DNA from: Paulinella micropora | Lineage: Eukaryota > Cercozoa > Imbricatea > Euglyphida | Assembly (NCBI GenBank): GCA_009731375.1 | Contig: BJOX01000240.1 | Span: 274,122-319,277 of the forward strand | DNA: 45,156 nt | Direction: 5' to 3' | In this document: in pieces, positions 20,659 to 41,426 of the stretch | How positions within the stretch are numbered: position 1 is the stretch's first letter | Layout of the letters: each line of letters opens with the position of its first letter | Made by a program: the position numbers and the translations under genes | Notes under the pieces: model-generated | Told to the model about the DNA's origin: nothing | What the model saw: the letters and a program-made list of their open reading frames with translations, nothing else | Database searches by the model: none

Positions 20659-23330
20659 ATGTTTGCGATTCTTCTTGTAGCGGGGGCGGCCACCAAGACT
20701 ACTGTTGAAAGCTGGTCGGACTGGTTTCGGCTTGGGCTTGTGTGCCCCGGTAGCGCCAGTAGTGTCGATGTGAAGGCAATCGCCGTAGCCGCATTTACAC
20801 CACGGTTGATGAGTCCTGTTGAGGTGAAGCGCTTGCCATGCGAAGATGCCGTCTGGGACATTGTAGGCGAACCGATTGCAGTCAAGCAGGCATGGTATCT
20901 ATTGATGAAGTCCGGATTGACCTCCATCATTTTTCACTTCGGCCTGGCGCATGGACGAAGCACGGCACAACTTTTAATTTGTGTTCGGCCCTCGTCGGCC
21001 GCCACGTGGAGCCCACCGGCGACGTGGATTATTTCTTCACCGGTATGTCCTATCATGAGCTTCAACGCCCATGGATACAAGATATCATCGCATCTTGGAC
21101 TCATTGTCGGCAACGCCCCGGAAGATACTCCTTGGGTCACTATCCTGGATGTACTCTCTGAAGGTGAATTGTTATTTCCCTGGAGTTGTCTGGAGAACCC
21201 GACGTCAGGCCAATACACCATGACCCCTGGATTCGGTGGCCCAGCATACCAACTCTACGTGTTCAAACTCCCGACACCGGAGCGCTGCTTCGCTCTACAG
21301 CAGTACTTCCACCGACTCCCTTGCATCGATCCTATATGGCTGAGATCACTGCAACGGACTCCTTCTACGATATCCATGATATCCCGGTACGTGAGCGCAG
21401 CTACGAATGCACTGTTGACCTCCCTCGGAGCTACTTCAACCTAAGTTCCCTGGCCATTTACTACATTAGTCCGACCGATGGCATGTTCGTCGACTCCATC
21501 ATTCGAGGCCATTGGATGGGACTAGTCATGAAGGTAAAGGTCACCACAGGCACGTGCAATCTAGGAGGCACGAGGAAGCAGACATCAACCTCTCCAACTA
21601 TCTTCGGGAGGCCCACAACTGGTCTGACCCCACAACGCAGAGGCCAACAACAGGAAGTGGCCCACTATGTTTCAATGGGTTCGATACGATAACGTGCACT
21701 GGATCATAGCTCAGATCGCCATCTTTCTTATCGCCAGTCAAACCGGCCTTCGCCACAGTCGCGAGATCCACGTAGTCCACCATCCCGCTGACACTACTCC
21801 CTGCGAAGTCGACATCGCCAACCCGTACTCGCGAGAGAAACGTTTGCGAGGCCACCCTATCGGCGTTCCATGCACTCGCCTGCGCGAAGACAACTGGCCT
21901 AATCCCCACATCCGGATATGGAGCGTGGGAGAAAATCTCGCGGCGCTGCCGGACGACGAACACACTCCCGCGGGACACTGACTCAACCTGAAGTCACCCG
22001 ACACTACGGAACGCCTCCGCTATTTTTACTGCGAAATGAAGATGTCTGCGACGGACCTCAAGTATGAGACCCTCCTGAATCTTCCCCTTGCAGTCAGAAC
22101 GCTGAGCCCGTGGGAAACACGCGGACACTACCGCGTCGGATATCCATTCGGGTACATCCACCCAGGATTCGATGTGTGCCTGATCACTGCCGGACAGCCC
22201 GGAGCACTAGGATCCAGCACGCGCCCGATCGACGTCGAGACGGACCTGGACGACGTACAGTTCGAGGCAGATCCCGGTTTCGGCGCCAGCTCCAGCAGTT
22301 CGAGCGCCAGTTCCAGCAGTTCGAGCTTGAGCTCGGGCCCGGCGCCCACCAGCACTTCGGGGGGACCAGCTCCCGCTTCGACACCCGTTATTCAGATACT
22401 ACTGCAAGCACATTGCCTGCATCTACTCCACCTAGAGTCCCAAAGACAGCCTGTAACACCAGACAGCCGACTCCGCACCCGAGACGAGACGGCGATGACG
22501 ACGACGAGACAAACCGAACTCGCCCGGCCCGATAGGTAGCTAGCCACCTACGGCCACATCATCGTCATCATCGTCTTCCTCAACTGCGGTGACATCGCCG
22601 TCGACCCACTCCATGCACCTACGGTCTCGACAAAGATAACAAGCGGAATGGCCTCCTCTTGAACCGGCCCCACAGCCTATCTACCCAGGTATGTTCCGCC
22701 TAAAGCTTGCTGCCATCAAGCCCGACCTACGTACGGACATGCGTCTCAAGATTTTGAAACAGCTCAATCATCTTGCGCACATGGAATGGATCTGCTGCGT
22801 CTCCTCCGGCGGACTCAACGCCGCTACAGCCTATCTTACGGACAAGCTTGACCCGGATTGGCAACGCCACCTTGGGTACAAGATGGCCCATTGGATCGAC
22901 ATCGGACAACGTACGGGTATGCCTCTTCTCCAATACGAACCAGACTTCGACGCTGGTACCCGACAAGATCTCCCCGATGGCCTCTTCGCCTTCCGGGCCT
23001 ATGGCCTCTTCGCCTTCCGGGCCTCACGCAAAGCATGCCTCATACCCCACTTACCATGGTGTATTTGCACAGCAAAACACTGCGCAGGTAGTAAGCCCTC
23101 TGACCGGCCTACACGACCAGCATTTCAGCTCTCCGCTATCAACCCTAGCCTTCGCACTTTGGTACGACAGGAAATCCTGCAGAAGCTCAACTATTTCAGC
23201 AACTGCGGCCTCATCATCCCTTACTCTCTGGACCGCGCCTTCTTCAACGCATCAGGAGCCATCAACGGTGTGGCAAGCGTCGAAGACAAAGAGCGCGTCT
23301 GGCAGATCCTCGCTGAACTGGTTTACAAGG
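20659..23330 (+). pseudogene. Degenerate coding region of unknown family, opposite strand to pol
   Basis: Plus-strand frames with protein-like composition follow one another with frame changes. About 20940-21340 carries ISSHLGLIVGNAPEDTP; 21345-21560 carries AEITATDSFYDIHDIP. One frame, 21667-22539, is interrupted only by TGA at 21979-21981 and continues with YFYCEMKMSATDLKYE and RGHYRVGYPFGYIHPG. Near 22300 a shifted frame reads QQFERQFQQFELE. At 22691-23330 two related modules follow each other (LAAIKPDLRTDMRLKILKQL and SAINPSLRTLVRQEILQKL). I do not recognise it. It may be a gag-like or accessory frame of a second element, or a disrupted host gene. Minus-strand frames (for example Cys-rich WCKCGYGDC at 20785-20800) are an alternative reading. 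Confidence 0.4.
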
Positions 23331-23339
23331 GGAAATATA

Positions 23340-25482
<2,143 letters not shown>

Positions 25483-25964
25483 AGGCCCCACATGGCACAT
25501 GGACCTTTTGGCTGCAGGATTTGAGCAAGATTTGAATGGGCTGTCAGGCCTACTGCCGGTATGCCGCACAGCTCAAATTTGCCTCACAGCCAACTATAGC
25601 CCTTGCCCTAAGCAAAGCCCTTCAATTGTCTATAGCCCATCTCAAGCGCGGCATTAACCCGGCCAGCGAGCACGGTCACTCGTGGTCCGGTAAGTTGAAA
25701 CCCCTGCCAAGTTATTAAATAACTATTTCCGAAAATTAGTTTGAAAGGACTCGGCACTGAGTCAATTATGTGCAATTTGAACGGTATTAATACTGTATTT
25801 TCTCTGCCACCGTAGCCATCGTACCTCCGGCAATTGAGGTGACGGTACCCCCCCCCCCCCCAAAAAAAAAGGGGTGGGGGGGAGGGCATGAGCCTAGTAG
25901 GCAATTTTCAACTCAGATCAAGTTTGATTTTCAGTGAAGGCTTCTGAGAACTTTTTTCAAGTTC
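25483..25964. other. Region 3' of the GNAT fragment; one short open frame
   Basis: A plus-strand frame at 25536-25718 (MGCQAYCRYAAQLKF, LSKALQLSIAHLKRG) has ordinary composition and ends near TCCGGTAAG, a donor-like site. I cannot assign it. A poly-C/poly-A island is at 25850-25869. Confidence 0.4.
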
Positions 25965-26255
25965 GAGTCTCTTCAAGTTCTCAGACGCTTATTTCAACTA
26001 CCACTGTCTTTGTACTCAGGCTTACTAGTTCTCCTTCAAGTTTCCTTTCTCAGTTCATTAATAATGACGAAGTTCCCTTTTTCTTCATTTGAAGTTCTCC
26101 TCCTTTTGATGAAGTTTTCTGGCCTCTAATTTTTTTCTTCTTTTATTAATATTTCCTCCCCCCCCTCCTTTCAATTAAATCAGTTTTTTTTTCAAACTGA
26201 AAGTTTTTTTTCAAGTTTTTTTTTCAAGAAGTTTTTTTTTCAAACTTTTGTCAAC

Positions 26256-26289
26256 TATTAATACTATCATCCGATTGATAGTATTAATA
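26256..26289. repeat. Perfect 13-bp inverted repeat (hairpin)
   Basis: TATTAATACTATC and its reverse complement GATAGTATTAATA are separated by 8 nt (ATCCGATT), followed by TAG trimers. The mirror position in the right arm (near 41328) keeps only half of it (TTTTAATACTAT). Confidence 0.8.
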
Positions 26290-26767
26290 ATAGTAGTAGT
26301 AGTAGTAGTAGTGCAATACGTACTCCGGCCACTGACCGAAGCCTGGCAATGGTCACCAGTCAAAGTCATGGCCAGTGGTCACCGAAGCCAACCGCCTGTT
26401 CCGAACGGTGTGACACTGTGCTACACGACATATATAAGCACTTTTGAAATCGATTAGATGCCGCCGGATCATAAGTTCCGGACGATACAGCGGGCACAGC
26501 CCGACACTCGTAACGACACTGAATCAGAGTCTCAGTGACTGAGAAGTGATATTTAATAACCCTGGCACAGGTGGGCGCGCGATGCACTGCCGGGGTATTC
26601 GTGAAGTTGTATTGCATTAACACTGTGACTGAGTAATGAAGTTCATTCACTGAGTCACGTTAAACCAAGGAGTCGGACGTTCGCCGGCCGGCAAGAATTG
26701 TTCTCCTGGTCAGGGAGCCTCCGGGGCTGGGAGGTGGGCCCTTGACTCCGGTTCACAGTTGAGATAG

Positions 26768-27022
<255 letters not shown>

Positions 27023-27299
27023 TTGTAAGTTCTCACTGAACGTTGGCTTCCTCATTTGCCCCCACCCATTATTTCTTCTATGCATGATTCTAATTTAATT
27101 TCATGTTGGGCGGATTTGCAGAGGCTGTGGGTAGGTGGTGCATGAAGCTAGCTGTATGTGGCGACTGTCAGTGACAACGGGAGGTTCCGAGTCGTTTGGT
27201 CGCCACAGTGCAGAGCGCGGCCGGCTGCGACGCAGTCGTGTGTGCGTGTGTGTGTGTGTGGGTGTGTGTGTGTGTGGACACGTGCGGCGCAACTCCTGG

Positions 27300-27725
27300 A
27301 TAATTGGATGAAATATGATATGATATGATATGATATGATATGATGTGATGTGACATGATGTGATATGATATGATATGATATGATATGATATGATACGACA
27401 TGATATGACATGATATGATATAATATGATATGATATGCTATGATATGCTATGATATGCTATGCTATGCTATGCTATGATACGATACGATATGATATGATA
27501 TGATATGATATGATATGATATGATATGATAAGATATGAGATATGATATGAGATATGATATGATATGATATGATATGATATGATATGATATCACATATGAT
27601 ATCACCTCTGATATGACATATGATATGACATATGATATGACCTCTGATATGACATATGATATGACATATGATATGACATATGACATGATAAAATATGACA
27701 TAATGATATGATATGACGAATGATA
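27300..27725. repeat. (TATGA)n pentanucleotide array, left arm
   Basis: TATGA with TGATG, TATGC, GACA and AGATATGA variants. The mirror array at 40085-40497 has different subunit content, with long AGCAT runs. This is where near-identity between the arms ends. Confidence 0.93.
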
Positions 27726-27847
27726 TGAACCAAACTCAGCATTATAGACAACATTCCAGTGGCATCCCATATCTCAAGAGTGGATGGAAAAATAAGATCA
27801 AAGATGGTAAACTTCCCCACTTGACTGTTTGACTGTCGTTAGAAATC

Positions 27848-28821
27848 TTTAGGTTGTGGCTTGCTTGGCAGCGGCGGCGGCCATGAGCTGCGCCTTGATC
27901 TTCTGCGCGAGCTCCTCCAGGGTACAGTTTGTCTTGTCTGCGTTTGCATGGACCAGTTGCTGCTTTGCCCCTCGTCCAGCTCCGCCTATGTGCTCAGAGT
28001 TGGCAGAGACTGCGCATGCCCAAAACTCGGCGATATCATGAGATCAGGCATAAGAGCAAGCAAAAAGCCGCAGTTGACCTCGTCCATCAAGACGCTGGAA
28101 TGAGACTGCCCCAACCGGCCTTCTAGTCTCTGCCCCGGCAAGCACAAGGCACCTGCCTCTGTGGACCGTTCGGTCTTGCCAACCGCACGAGTTTCTTTGC
28201 CAAGTACTTAGCTGGGGCACCGCCTTAAGACGTGGTCAGGGCTAGGGTCTTGTATCTTGATGCGGACCTCAGCCCGCTGAACATGTGACTGTGGACTTTT
28301 CGTCTCAGTCTGAACAGACCGTGGCATGCGCAACTGTGGACTTTTCGTCCGAGTCTGGATAGACTGCGGCAATAGCTGTGGACTGAACGATGTCCGGAGC
28401 TCAGACCACCGCAGCAACTTCGGGCTTTGGGACTGTACATGTCTCCCCGATTCCATCGGCAAAGTGAAGCGCTTAGAGCTCGGCGACGTCTCAGACAACT
28501 GTGGGCTATCTTGAATGTGCAGAGCCACGTTGCCGCTAGTAGATCGCTGCGACAAGTCTAGGCTCTCTAATCTCTGAATGCGAATATCCGACCGCAGATC
28601 AGACTGCCTCGACTTGGAAGGCTTTTTCCTCTCACTGGAGGAGCCCGACGACAACTGTGGGCTACGACTTAAGTCTGGACTATCCTATGCCTGATCATGA
28701 ACACAGACATCAGCCCTCAGATCAGACTGCCACTTCGAATGCTTTTTGCTCTCACTCTTGGACTTCGAGGACAACTGCGGGCTATCATCACAGCGGATCG
28801 AGCTAGAAAGGTTAAGACTCT
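27848..28821 (-). pseudogene. Decayed 3' coding region, left-arm copy
   Basis: Mirror of 38982-39955, in which all open frames compared have the same protein sequence (for example 28654-28208 and 39149-39595). The same SPQLS-type motifs and the same in-frame stops are present, so the decay preceded the duplication. Confidence 0.55.
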
Positions 28822-30079
28822 TCAGCAACTGCACGCGATGAGATTCTTGTCTCTTGAGTTATCAGACTGCAACACACAGGGTGCAGATTGCGACAACTGG
28901 AAGTTAGACTCACTTAACTTGACGTTTTTTGGTCTAGATCGATATTTCTGGACAGCAGCGACGTCCTGAGACCGCAGCGACGACAACGGTAACAGGCTAG
29001 CCACATTGGGGTCGCTGTCTTGCTTAGGATTTTCCAGGATAAGCATGTGCTGGGAAAAGAACCGAGCACGCCATCCGGGCTGCAATCCTGAATCGCCGCC
29101 CCGCCGCACAGTACCATCGCCGTAGTATTTGTCTTGAACGTTCCGGACCAACGACTCCGGTGTGACTTCGTATGACAGCTCTAGCTTCTGTAGCTTCTTT
29201 AGCTTTCTTCACCCGGTTGTGTGTTAGCGCTTTTTTCTCCCCGTCCACCCTTACGGCGTGGCATTTTTTTTTGCCGCCAGTGACAGGCGTGACCGAGTCA
29301 GAGGTCGAGCTGGGCCTTGGCAAAGCATGACTGCCAGCCTTCCTCGCTTTCTCTATGGCTCGGTATTCTGTGGAATGAGACAAGGACAAATCGCATTTCT
29401 GAGCTTTTGGGCCCGGTGAGGCTTTAGAAGTAGGCAAGGACACGGACTCATCCGTTCGGCAAGGCGGTGAATTAGAAACTTGAACCACGACTGCTCCAAG
29501 ATTGCCATTTTGCGCGGTAGTTCCATTCAATGGCAAGACTTCCAAAGCAGGCGTGTCGGCTTTTTTGGCTGCATTCTGGGTGGCGTTTTCGGCCATGCAC
29601 GAAAGCTGCTGATCGCTGCCGGCGGAGCTGTTTCGCGATCTACCACTCCCGACCCGAGACAGACACCCTGCTCGCCCTCGACTCGGCTTGAGGTCGTTGA
29701 AGATATCCTCTATCATCATCTGCTGAGCACGTTGCACAGCCTCCTCCCACTGTTGCTTTTGCTCCTGCTGCTGGCACGCCTGGTTACATGCATACATGCA
29801 TACATGCATAAATGTTTGCATGCATACATACATACATACATACATACAGACATACATACATACATACATACATACATACCTGGTTGTACTTGGCTTGCTG
29901 CTTCAAGCCGAGTGAGTGGTTGTAGAGATGCAGCACAGCACGGGTCTGTGCCACGACGTGCATGAAATTGGCGGCTAGCTGGGACTCGTAGGACAGGATG
30001 GGCAGCGAGAACGTCAGCGAAAAGACATATAGCAGGATGTTCTCAGGCTGTATCCCGCTTTGCAAGGCAAGAGACAATA
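28822..30079 (-). pseudogene. 5'-truncated mirror copy of the membrane-protein gene
   Basis: Minus-strand copies of the last three exons of the plus-strand gene: 30079-29880, 29779-29255 and 29187-28822, with the same 67-nt intron (29254-29188). Encoded protein is the same as in the right arm over these exons. The membrane exons that precede them in the right-hand gene are absent, because beyond 30158 only TAC arrays and TA follow. This copy lacks the N-terminal membrane region and probably a promoter, unless transcribed from unseen upstream exons. Confidence 0.65.
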
Positions 30080-30157
30080 CTATATGCAGGCCACATCGAA
30101 CAAACAGGACAGTATGTGTACTGCAACGTCCAGAGAAGAAAAATTATAATCAAAGGA

Positions 30158-30180
30158 TACTACTACTACTACTACTACTG

Positions 30181-30215
<35 letters not shown>

Positions 30216-30258
30216 TCTTCTACTACTACTACTACTACTACTCCTACTACTTCTACTG

Positions 30259-30309
<51 letters not shown>

Positions 30310-30317
30310 TAACAGTA

Positions 30318-30358
<41 letters not shown>

Positions 30359-30397
30359 CACCACCACCACCACTACTACTTCTACTGCTACTACTAT

Positions 30398-30441
<44 letters not shown>

Positions 30442-30482
30442 TAACAGTAACTACTCCTACTACTACTACTACTACCACCACC

Positions 30483-30556
<74 letters not shown>

Positions 30557-30661
30557 AGCTGCTGCTGCTGCTACTACTACTAGTACTACTGCTACTACTG
30601 CCACTACTGCTACTACTGCTACTACTACTACCACTACCACCATTACTACCACTACTACCAT

Positions 30662-30694
<33 letters not shown>

Positions 30695-30723
30695 ACTAGT
30701 GCTACTACTACTACTATAACTTT

Positions 30724-30791
<68 letters not shown>

Positions 30792-30808
30792 TCACCACTA
30801 CCACTACA

Positions 30809-30867
<59 letters not shown>

Positions 30868-30922
30868 CACTACTACCACTACTACCACTACTATCACTAC
30901 TACTATATATATATGTATATAT

Positions 30923-30953
<31 letters not shown>

Positions 30954-30960
30954 GTGTGTG
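30158..30960. repeat. (TAC)n trinucleotide array then (TA)n/(GT)n
   Basis: TAC trimers with CAC, TGC, TTC and AAC subdomains to about 30902, then TA and GT. The outer edge mirrors the TAG array at 37140-37640. Poly-V, poly-S and poly-Y frames here are array translations. Confidence 0.95.
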
Positions 30961-31100
30961 TGTGTGTATGTGTGTGTCTATCTGCGTTCTTGTATTTTTT
31001 GATGTTGCATCTGAGTACGGTATGTATGTATGTATGTATGTGTGTATGCAATATAATGTGTATATGTATGCAATATAATGTGTGTATATATGTATATATG

Positions 31101-31345
31101 TTACCCCTGTGAGTACCTCCATGCGGGACCTACCCAGTCTCGTGGAGCTCTCACGCGGGGAAGATCAATCATTTGTAGTTGATTTCCTGCAAGGTACCCG
31201 ACACTGTGCGGGTAGTAGGGACTTCCTTTTGGGGCCTTCTATGCAGGATGGTTAGAGTCACTCTTCCCTCCCCAACATACTCACTGTAGTCCCTGTTGGG
31301 TCGAGGGATGGAGGCGCATGGCCCTCGGGCTCAGCCATGACAGAT
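31101..31345. other. About 245-bp GC-richer island, possible second SINE-like element
   Basis: Non-repetitive island flanked by TA-rich tracts. On the minus strand, TGGCTGAGCCC near the element's start could be an A box, and TCCCTCGACCC about 30 nt later a weak B box. It shares GATGGAGGCGCATG with the body of the main SINE. A plus-strand frame (SLVELSRGEDQSFVVDFLQG) is also open for about 50 codons. Neither reading is secure. Confidence 0.35.
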
Positions 31346-31410
31346 CAATATATATATATATATGTATATATGTATATATGTATTTATGTATGTATGTATG
31401 TATGTGTGTA

Positions 31411-31458
31411 GCCGAGGTTTGTTCAGTGCTCACCTCCTTGGAGTTCGAGGAAGATGCT
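31411..31458 (+). CDS. Candidate upstream exon (AEVCSVLTSLEFEEDAP)
   Basis: 48 nt between acceptor GTGTGTAG and donor GTATTT, open with an acidic end (EFEEDAP). It lies upstream of, and on the same strand as, the membrane-protein gene and could be one of its 5' exons. No joining exon has been verified. Confidence 0.3.
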
Positions 31459-31469
31459 CCGGTATTTAT

Positions 31470-31745
31470 ATTTGTATGTATGTATGTATGTATACATGTA
31501 CGTACATACGTCTGTGTGTATTATGTATGTACGTATGTATGTATGTATGTATGTATGTACGTACGTACGTACGTCTGTATGTATTATGTATGTACACATG
31601 TACGTATGTATGTACGTACGTACGTATGTATGTATGTATGTATGTATGTGTATGTACGTATGTACGTATGTACGTATGTATGTATGTATGTATGTATATA
31701 TGTATGTATTTATGTTTGTAGATAGATAGATAGATAGATAGATAG
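31470..31745. repeat. (GTAT)n/(CGTA)n and (GATA)n microsatellite
   Basis: GTAT tetramers with CGTA variants, then GATA. Confidence 0.93.
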
Positions 31746-31879
31746 ATACTATTAGCACAGCAGAACACAGCACAGCCATGTTAGCTCAGACAGACGCCGG
31801 GACAAACACGCATATTTATATCAACATGCACACAATTTTACATACATGCATACATACATAAATACACGCAGATATCAAC

Positions 31880-31900
31880 ACACACACACACAACAGAGAG

Positions 31901-31945
<45 letters not shown>

Positions 31946-32070
31946 ACGTTGGAAAAGAGTTGGGCTCAGAGAAAAGGGATAGGCGGAGGGAATGGGACGT
32001 ACATATACCTACCTACCTACCTACTTACCTGCCTACCTACCTATAGCTACCTACCTACCTATCTACCTAC

Positions 32071-32105
<35 letters not shown>

Positions 32106-32118
32106 CCTACCTACCTAC

Positions 32119-32201
<83 letters not shown>

Positions 32202-32205
32202 GTTC
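31880..32205. repeat. GA, CCTA and (TATC)n arrays
   Basis: AC/GA (31880-31946), a 60-bp unique piece, CTAC (32005-32070) and TATC (32070-32200). Confidence 0.92.
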
Positions 32206-32250
32206 CAGGGGGATAGCAGCTACATCGTTGACGCGTGTGAAATGGAGATC
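32202..32250 (+). other. Exon-like island (FQGDSSYIVDACEME)
   Basis: A 45-bp island between TATC arrays, preceded by CTAG. It reads FQGDSSYIVDACEME; an internal GTGAAA could be a donor. It may be a 5' exon of the membrane-protein gene; support is only composition and position. Confidence 0.25.
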
Positions 32251-32269
32251 TATCTATCTATCTATCTAC

Positions 32270-32304
<35 letters not shown>

Positions 32305-32433
32305 CCTATCTATCTATCTATCTATCTATCTATCCACATCCATCTATCATTATCTACCTACCTACCTACCTACCTACCTTCCTACCTTCCTACCTTCCTA
32401 CCTACCGACCTACCAACCTACCTATCTGTCCAT

Positions 32434-32435
<2 letters not shown>
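32250..32435. repeat. (TATC)n/(CTAC)n microsatellite
   Basis: TATC then CTAC/CTTC tetramers. Confidence 0.93.
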
Positions 32436-32498
<63 letters not shown>

Positions 32499-32510
32499 TT
32501 NNNNNNNNNN
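32436..32510. repeat. Poly-C run ending at a 10-N gap
   Basis: More than 60 C, TT, then ten N (32501-32510). Confidence 0.85.
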
Positions 32511-32709
32511 CTTCAGCCTGTGCTTCCGCAGTGGGCTACCTATACCTACCTACCTACCTATCTGTCCATCTTCCTACACCCCTACTACCGTTCTACGCAC
32601 TAGGATACAAGCTATCACTTCTTCAGCCTTCGTTTCCGCAGTGGGCTACCTATACCTACCTACCTACTGACCTGTCCATCTCCCTACACCCCTACCTACC
32701 TACTACCGT

Positions 32710-32743
<34 letters not shown>

Positions 32744-32792
32744 CATCTATCCATCTATAAACGCACTAGGACACAAGCCATCACTTCTTCAG
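32511..32792 (+). repeat. Tandem duplicates of an exon start with its acceptor
   Basis: The phrase CTTCAGCCT(T/G)(C/T)G(T/C)TTCCGC followed by AGTGGGCTACC, CTAC repeat, CCTACACCCCTAC, TACCGTTCTA and ACGCACTAGGA.ACAAGC occurs at about 32511, 32629 and, with a full exon, at 32787. The acceptor and first codons of exon 32793-32840 are therefore copied twice upstream, with CTAC and TATC repeats inside each unit. Confidence 0.75.
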
Positions 32793-38981
<6,189 letters not shown>

Positions 38982-39955
38982 AGAGTCTTAACCTTTCTAG
39001 CTCGATCCGCTGTGATGATAGCCCGCAGTTGTCCTCGAAGTCCAAGAGTGAGAGCAAAAAGCATTCGAAGTGGCAGTCTGATCTGAGGGCTGATGTCTGT
39101 GTTCATGATCAGGCATAGGATAGTCCAGACTTAAGTCGTAGCCCACAGTTGTCGTCGGGCTCCTCCAGTGAGAGGAAAAAGCCTTCCAAGTCGAGGCAGT
39201 CTGATCTGCGGTCGGATATTCGCATTCAGAGATTAGAGAGCCTAGACTTGTCGCAGCGATCTACTAGCGGCAACGTGGCTCTGCACATTCAAGATAGCCC
39301 ACAGTTGTCTGAGACGTCGCCGAGCTCTAAGCGCTTCACTTTGCCGATGGAATCGGGGAGACATGTACAGTCCCAAAGCCCGAAGTTGCTGCGGTGGTCT
39401 GAGCTCCGGACATCGTTCAGTCCACAGCTATTGCCGCAGTCTATCCAGACTCGGACGAAAAGTCCACAGTTGCGCATGCCACGGTCTGTTCAGACTGAGA
39501 CGAAAAGTCCACAGTCACATGTTCAGCGGGCTGAGGTCCGCATCAAGATACAAGACCCTAGCCCTGACCACGTCTTAAGGCGGTGCCCCAGCTAAGTACT
39601 TGGCAAAGAAACTCGTGCGGTTGGCAAGACCGAACGGTCCACAGAGGCAGGTGCCTTGTGCTTGCCGGGGCAGAGACTAGAAGGCCGGTTGGGGCAGTCT
39701 CATTCCAGCGTCTTGATGGACGAGGTCAACTGCGGCTTTTTGCTTGCTCTTATGCCTGATCTCATGATATCGCCGAGTTTTGGGCATGCGCAGTCTCTGC
39801 CAACTCTGAGCACATAGGCGGAGCTGGACGAGGGGCAAAGCAGCAACTGGTCCATGCAAACGCAGACAAGACAAACTGTACCCTGGAGGAGCTCGCGCAG
39901 AAGATCAAGGCGCAGCTCATGGCCGCCGCCGCTGCCAAGCAAGCCACAACCTAAA
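38982..39955 (+). pseudogene. Decayed 3' coding region with SPQL-type repeated modules
   Basis: Downstream of the TGA at 38979, another frame is open from about 38935 to 39820, broken only by TAG (39116-39118) and TAA (39593-39595). It repeats a module: LLKSLNLSSS then DSPQLSSKSKSE then KWQSDLRAD, and again DSPDLSRSPQLSSGSSSE, SRQSDLRSDIRIQRLESLDL and IQDSPQLSE. After 39595 the frame includes VLMDEVNCGFLLALMPDLM. A last piece in another frame ends EELAQKIKAQLMAAAAAKQ and TAA. It looks like coding sequence under decay, or exons with splice sites I cannot resolve. The same stops occur in the left arm. Confidence 0.45.
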
Positions 39956-40084
39956 GATTTCTAACGACAGTCAAACAGTCAAGTGGGGAAGTTTACCATC
40001 TTTGATCTTATTTTTCCATCCACTCTTGAGATATGGGATGCCACTGGAATGTTGTCTATAATGCTGAGTTTGGTTCATATCATT

Positions 40085-40497
40085 CGTCATATCATATCAT
40101 TATATCATTCATTATATCATGTCAAAGGTCATATCATATGTCATATCATATGTCATATCAGAGGTGATATTATATGTGATATCATATCATATCATATCAT
40201 ATCATATCATATCATATCATATCATATCATAGCATAGCATAGCATATCATAGCATATCATAGCATAGCATAGCATAGCATAGCATAGCATAGCGTAGCAT
40301 AGCCTAGCCTAGCATAGCATAGCATAGCATAGCAGCATAGCATAGCATAGCATATCATAGCATAGCGTAGCGTAGCATAGCATAGCATAGCATAGCATAG
40401 CATAGCATAGCATAACACATCACATCACATCACATCACATCATATCATATCATATCATATCATATCATATCATATCATACCATATCATATCATATTT
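40085..40497. repeat. (CATAT)n and (AGCAT)n pentamer array, right arm
   Basis: Mirror of 27300-27725, but about half of it is AGCAT, which is scarce in the left arm. Confidence 0.93.
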
Positions 40498-40528
40498 CAT
40501 CCAATTATCCAGGAGTTGCGCCGCACGT

Positions 40529-40569
<41 letters not shown>

Positions 40570-40802
40570 CGACTGCGTCGCAGCCGGCCGCGCTCTGCAC
40601 TGTGGCGACCAAACGACTCGGAACCTCCCGTTGTCACTGACAGTCGCCACATACAGCTAGCTTCATGCACCACCTAACCACAGCAAAGCCGCCCAAACTT
40701 ATGTATATAACATGAAATTAAATCAGAAACATGCATAGAAGAAATAATGGGTGGGGGCAAATGAGGAAGCAACCGTTCAGTGAGAACTTACAAAATTCTC
40801 TT

Positions 40803-40843
<41 letters not shown>

Positions 40844-41335
40844 CTCTCTCTCCTCTCTTTCTCTCTACTCTCTCTCTCTCTCTCTCTCTATTTCTCTATC
40901 TATCTGAGACTATCTCAACTGTGATCGGAAGGGCCCACCTCCCAGACCCTTCCTGACCAGGAGAACAATTCTTGCCGGCCGGCGAACGTCCGACTCCATG
41001 GTTTAACGTGACTCAGTGAATGAAGTTCATTACTCAGTCATAGTGTTAATGCAATACAACTTCACGAGCCGCGGCAGTGCGATCGCGCGCCCACCTGTGG
41101 CAGGGTTATTAAATATCACTTCTCAGTCACTGAAAATCAGTGTCGTTACGAGTGTCGGGCTGCGCCGGCTGTATCGTCCGGAATCCGGCGGCATCTAATC
41201 GATTTGCTTATGTCACGTACCACAGTTTCACACAGTTCGGAACAGGCTGGCTTCGGTGACCATGGCTTTGACTGGTGAAGATTGCCAGCCGGGCCTTCGG
41301 TGCCAGTGAGTACGCACTACTACTACTTTTAATAC

Positions 41336-41424
<89 letters not shown>
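41336..41424. repeat. Poly-A tract
   Basis: About 85 A with a TTT interruption; the left arm has scattered T8 runs at the mirror position (26180-26240). Confidence 0.9.

Positions 41425-41426
<2 letters not shown>

Noticed and set aside
20430-20930. Minus-strand gag/protease upstream of RT (Cys-rich WCKCGYGDC)
   Set aside because: No CCHC knuckle or D-S/T-G protease motif was seen, and stops interrupt the frame; kept only as an alternative reading.
30080-31051. Poly-V, poly-S and poly-Y frames in the TAC and TAG arrays
   Set aside because: Trinucleotide repeats give homopolymer proteins in every frame; no flanking domain supports them.
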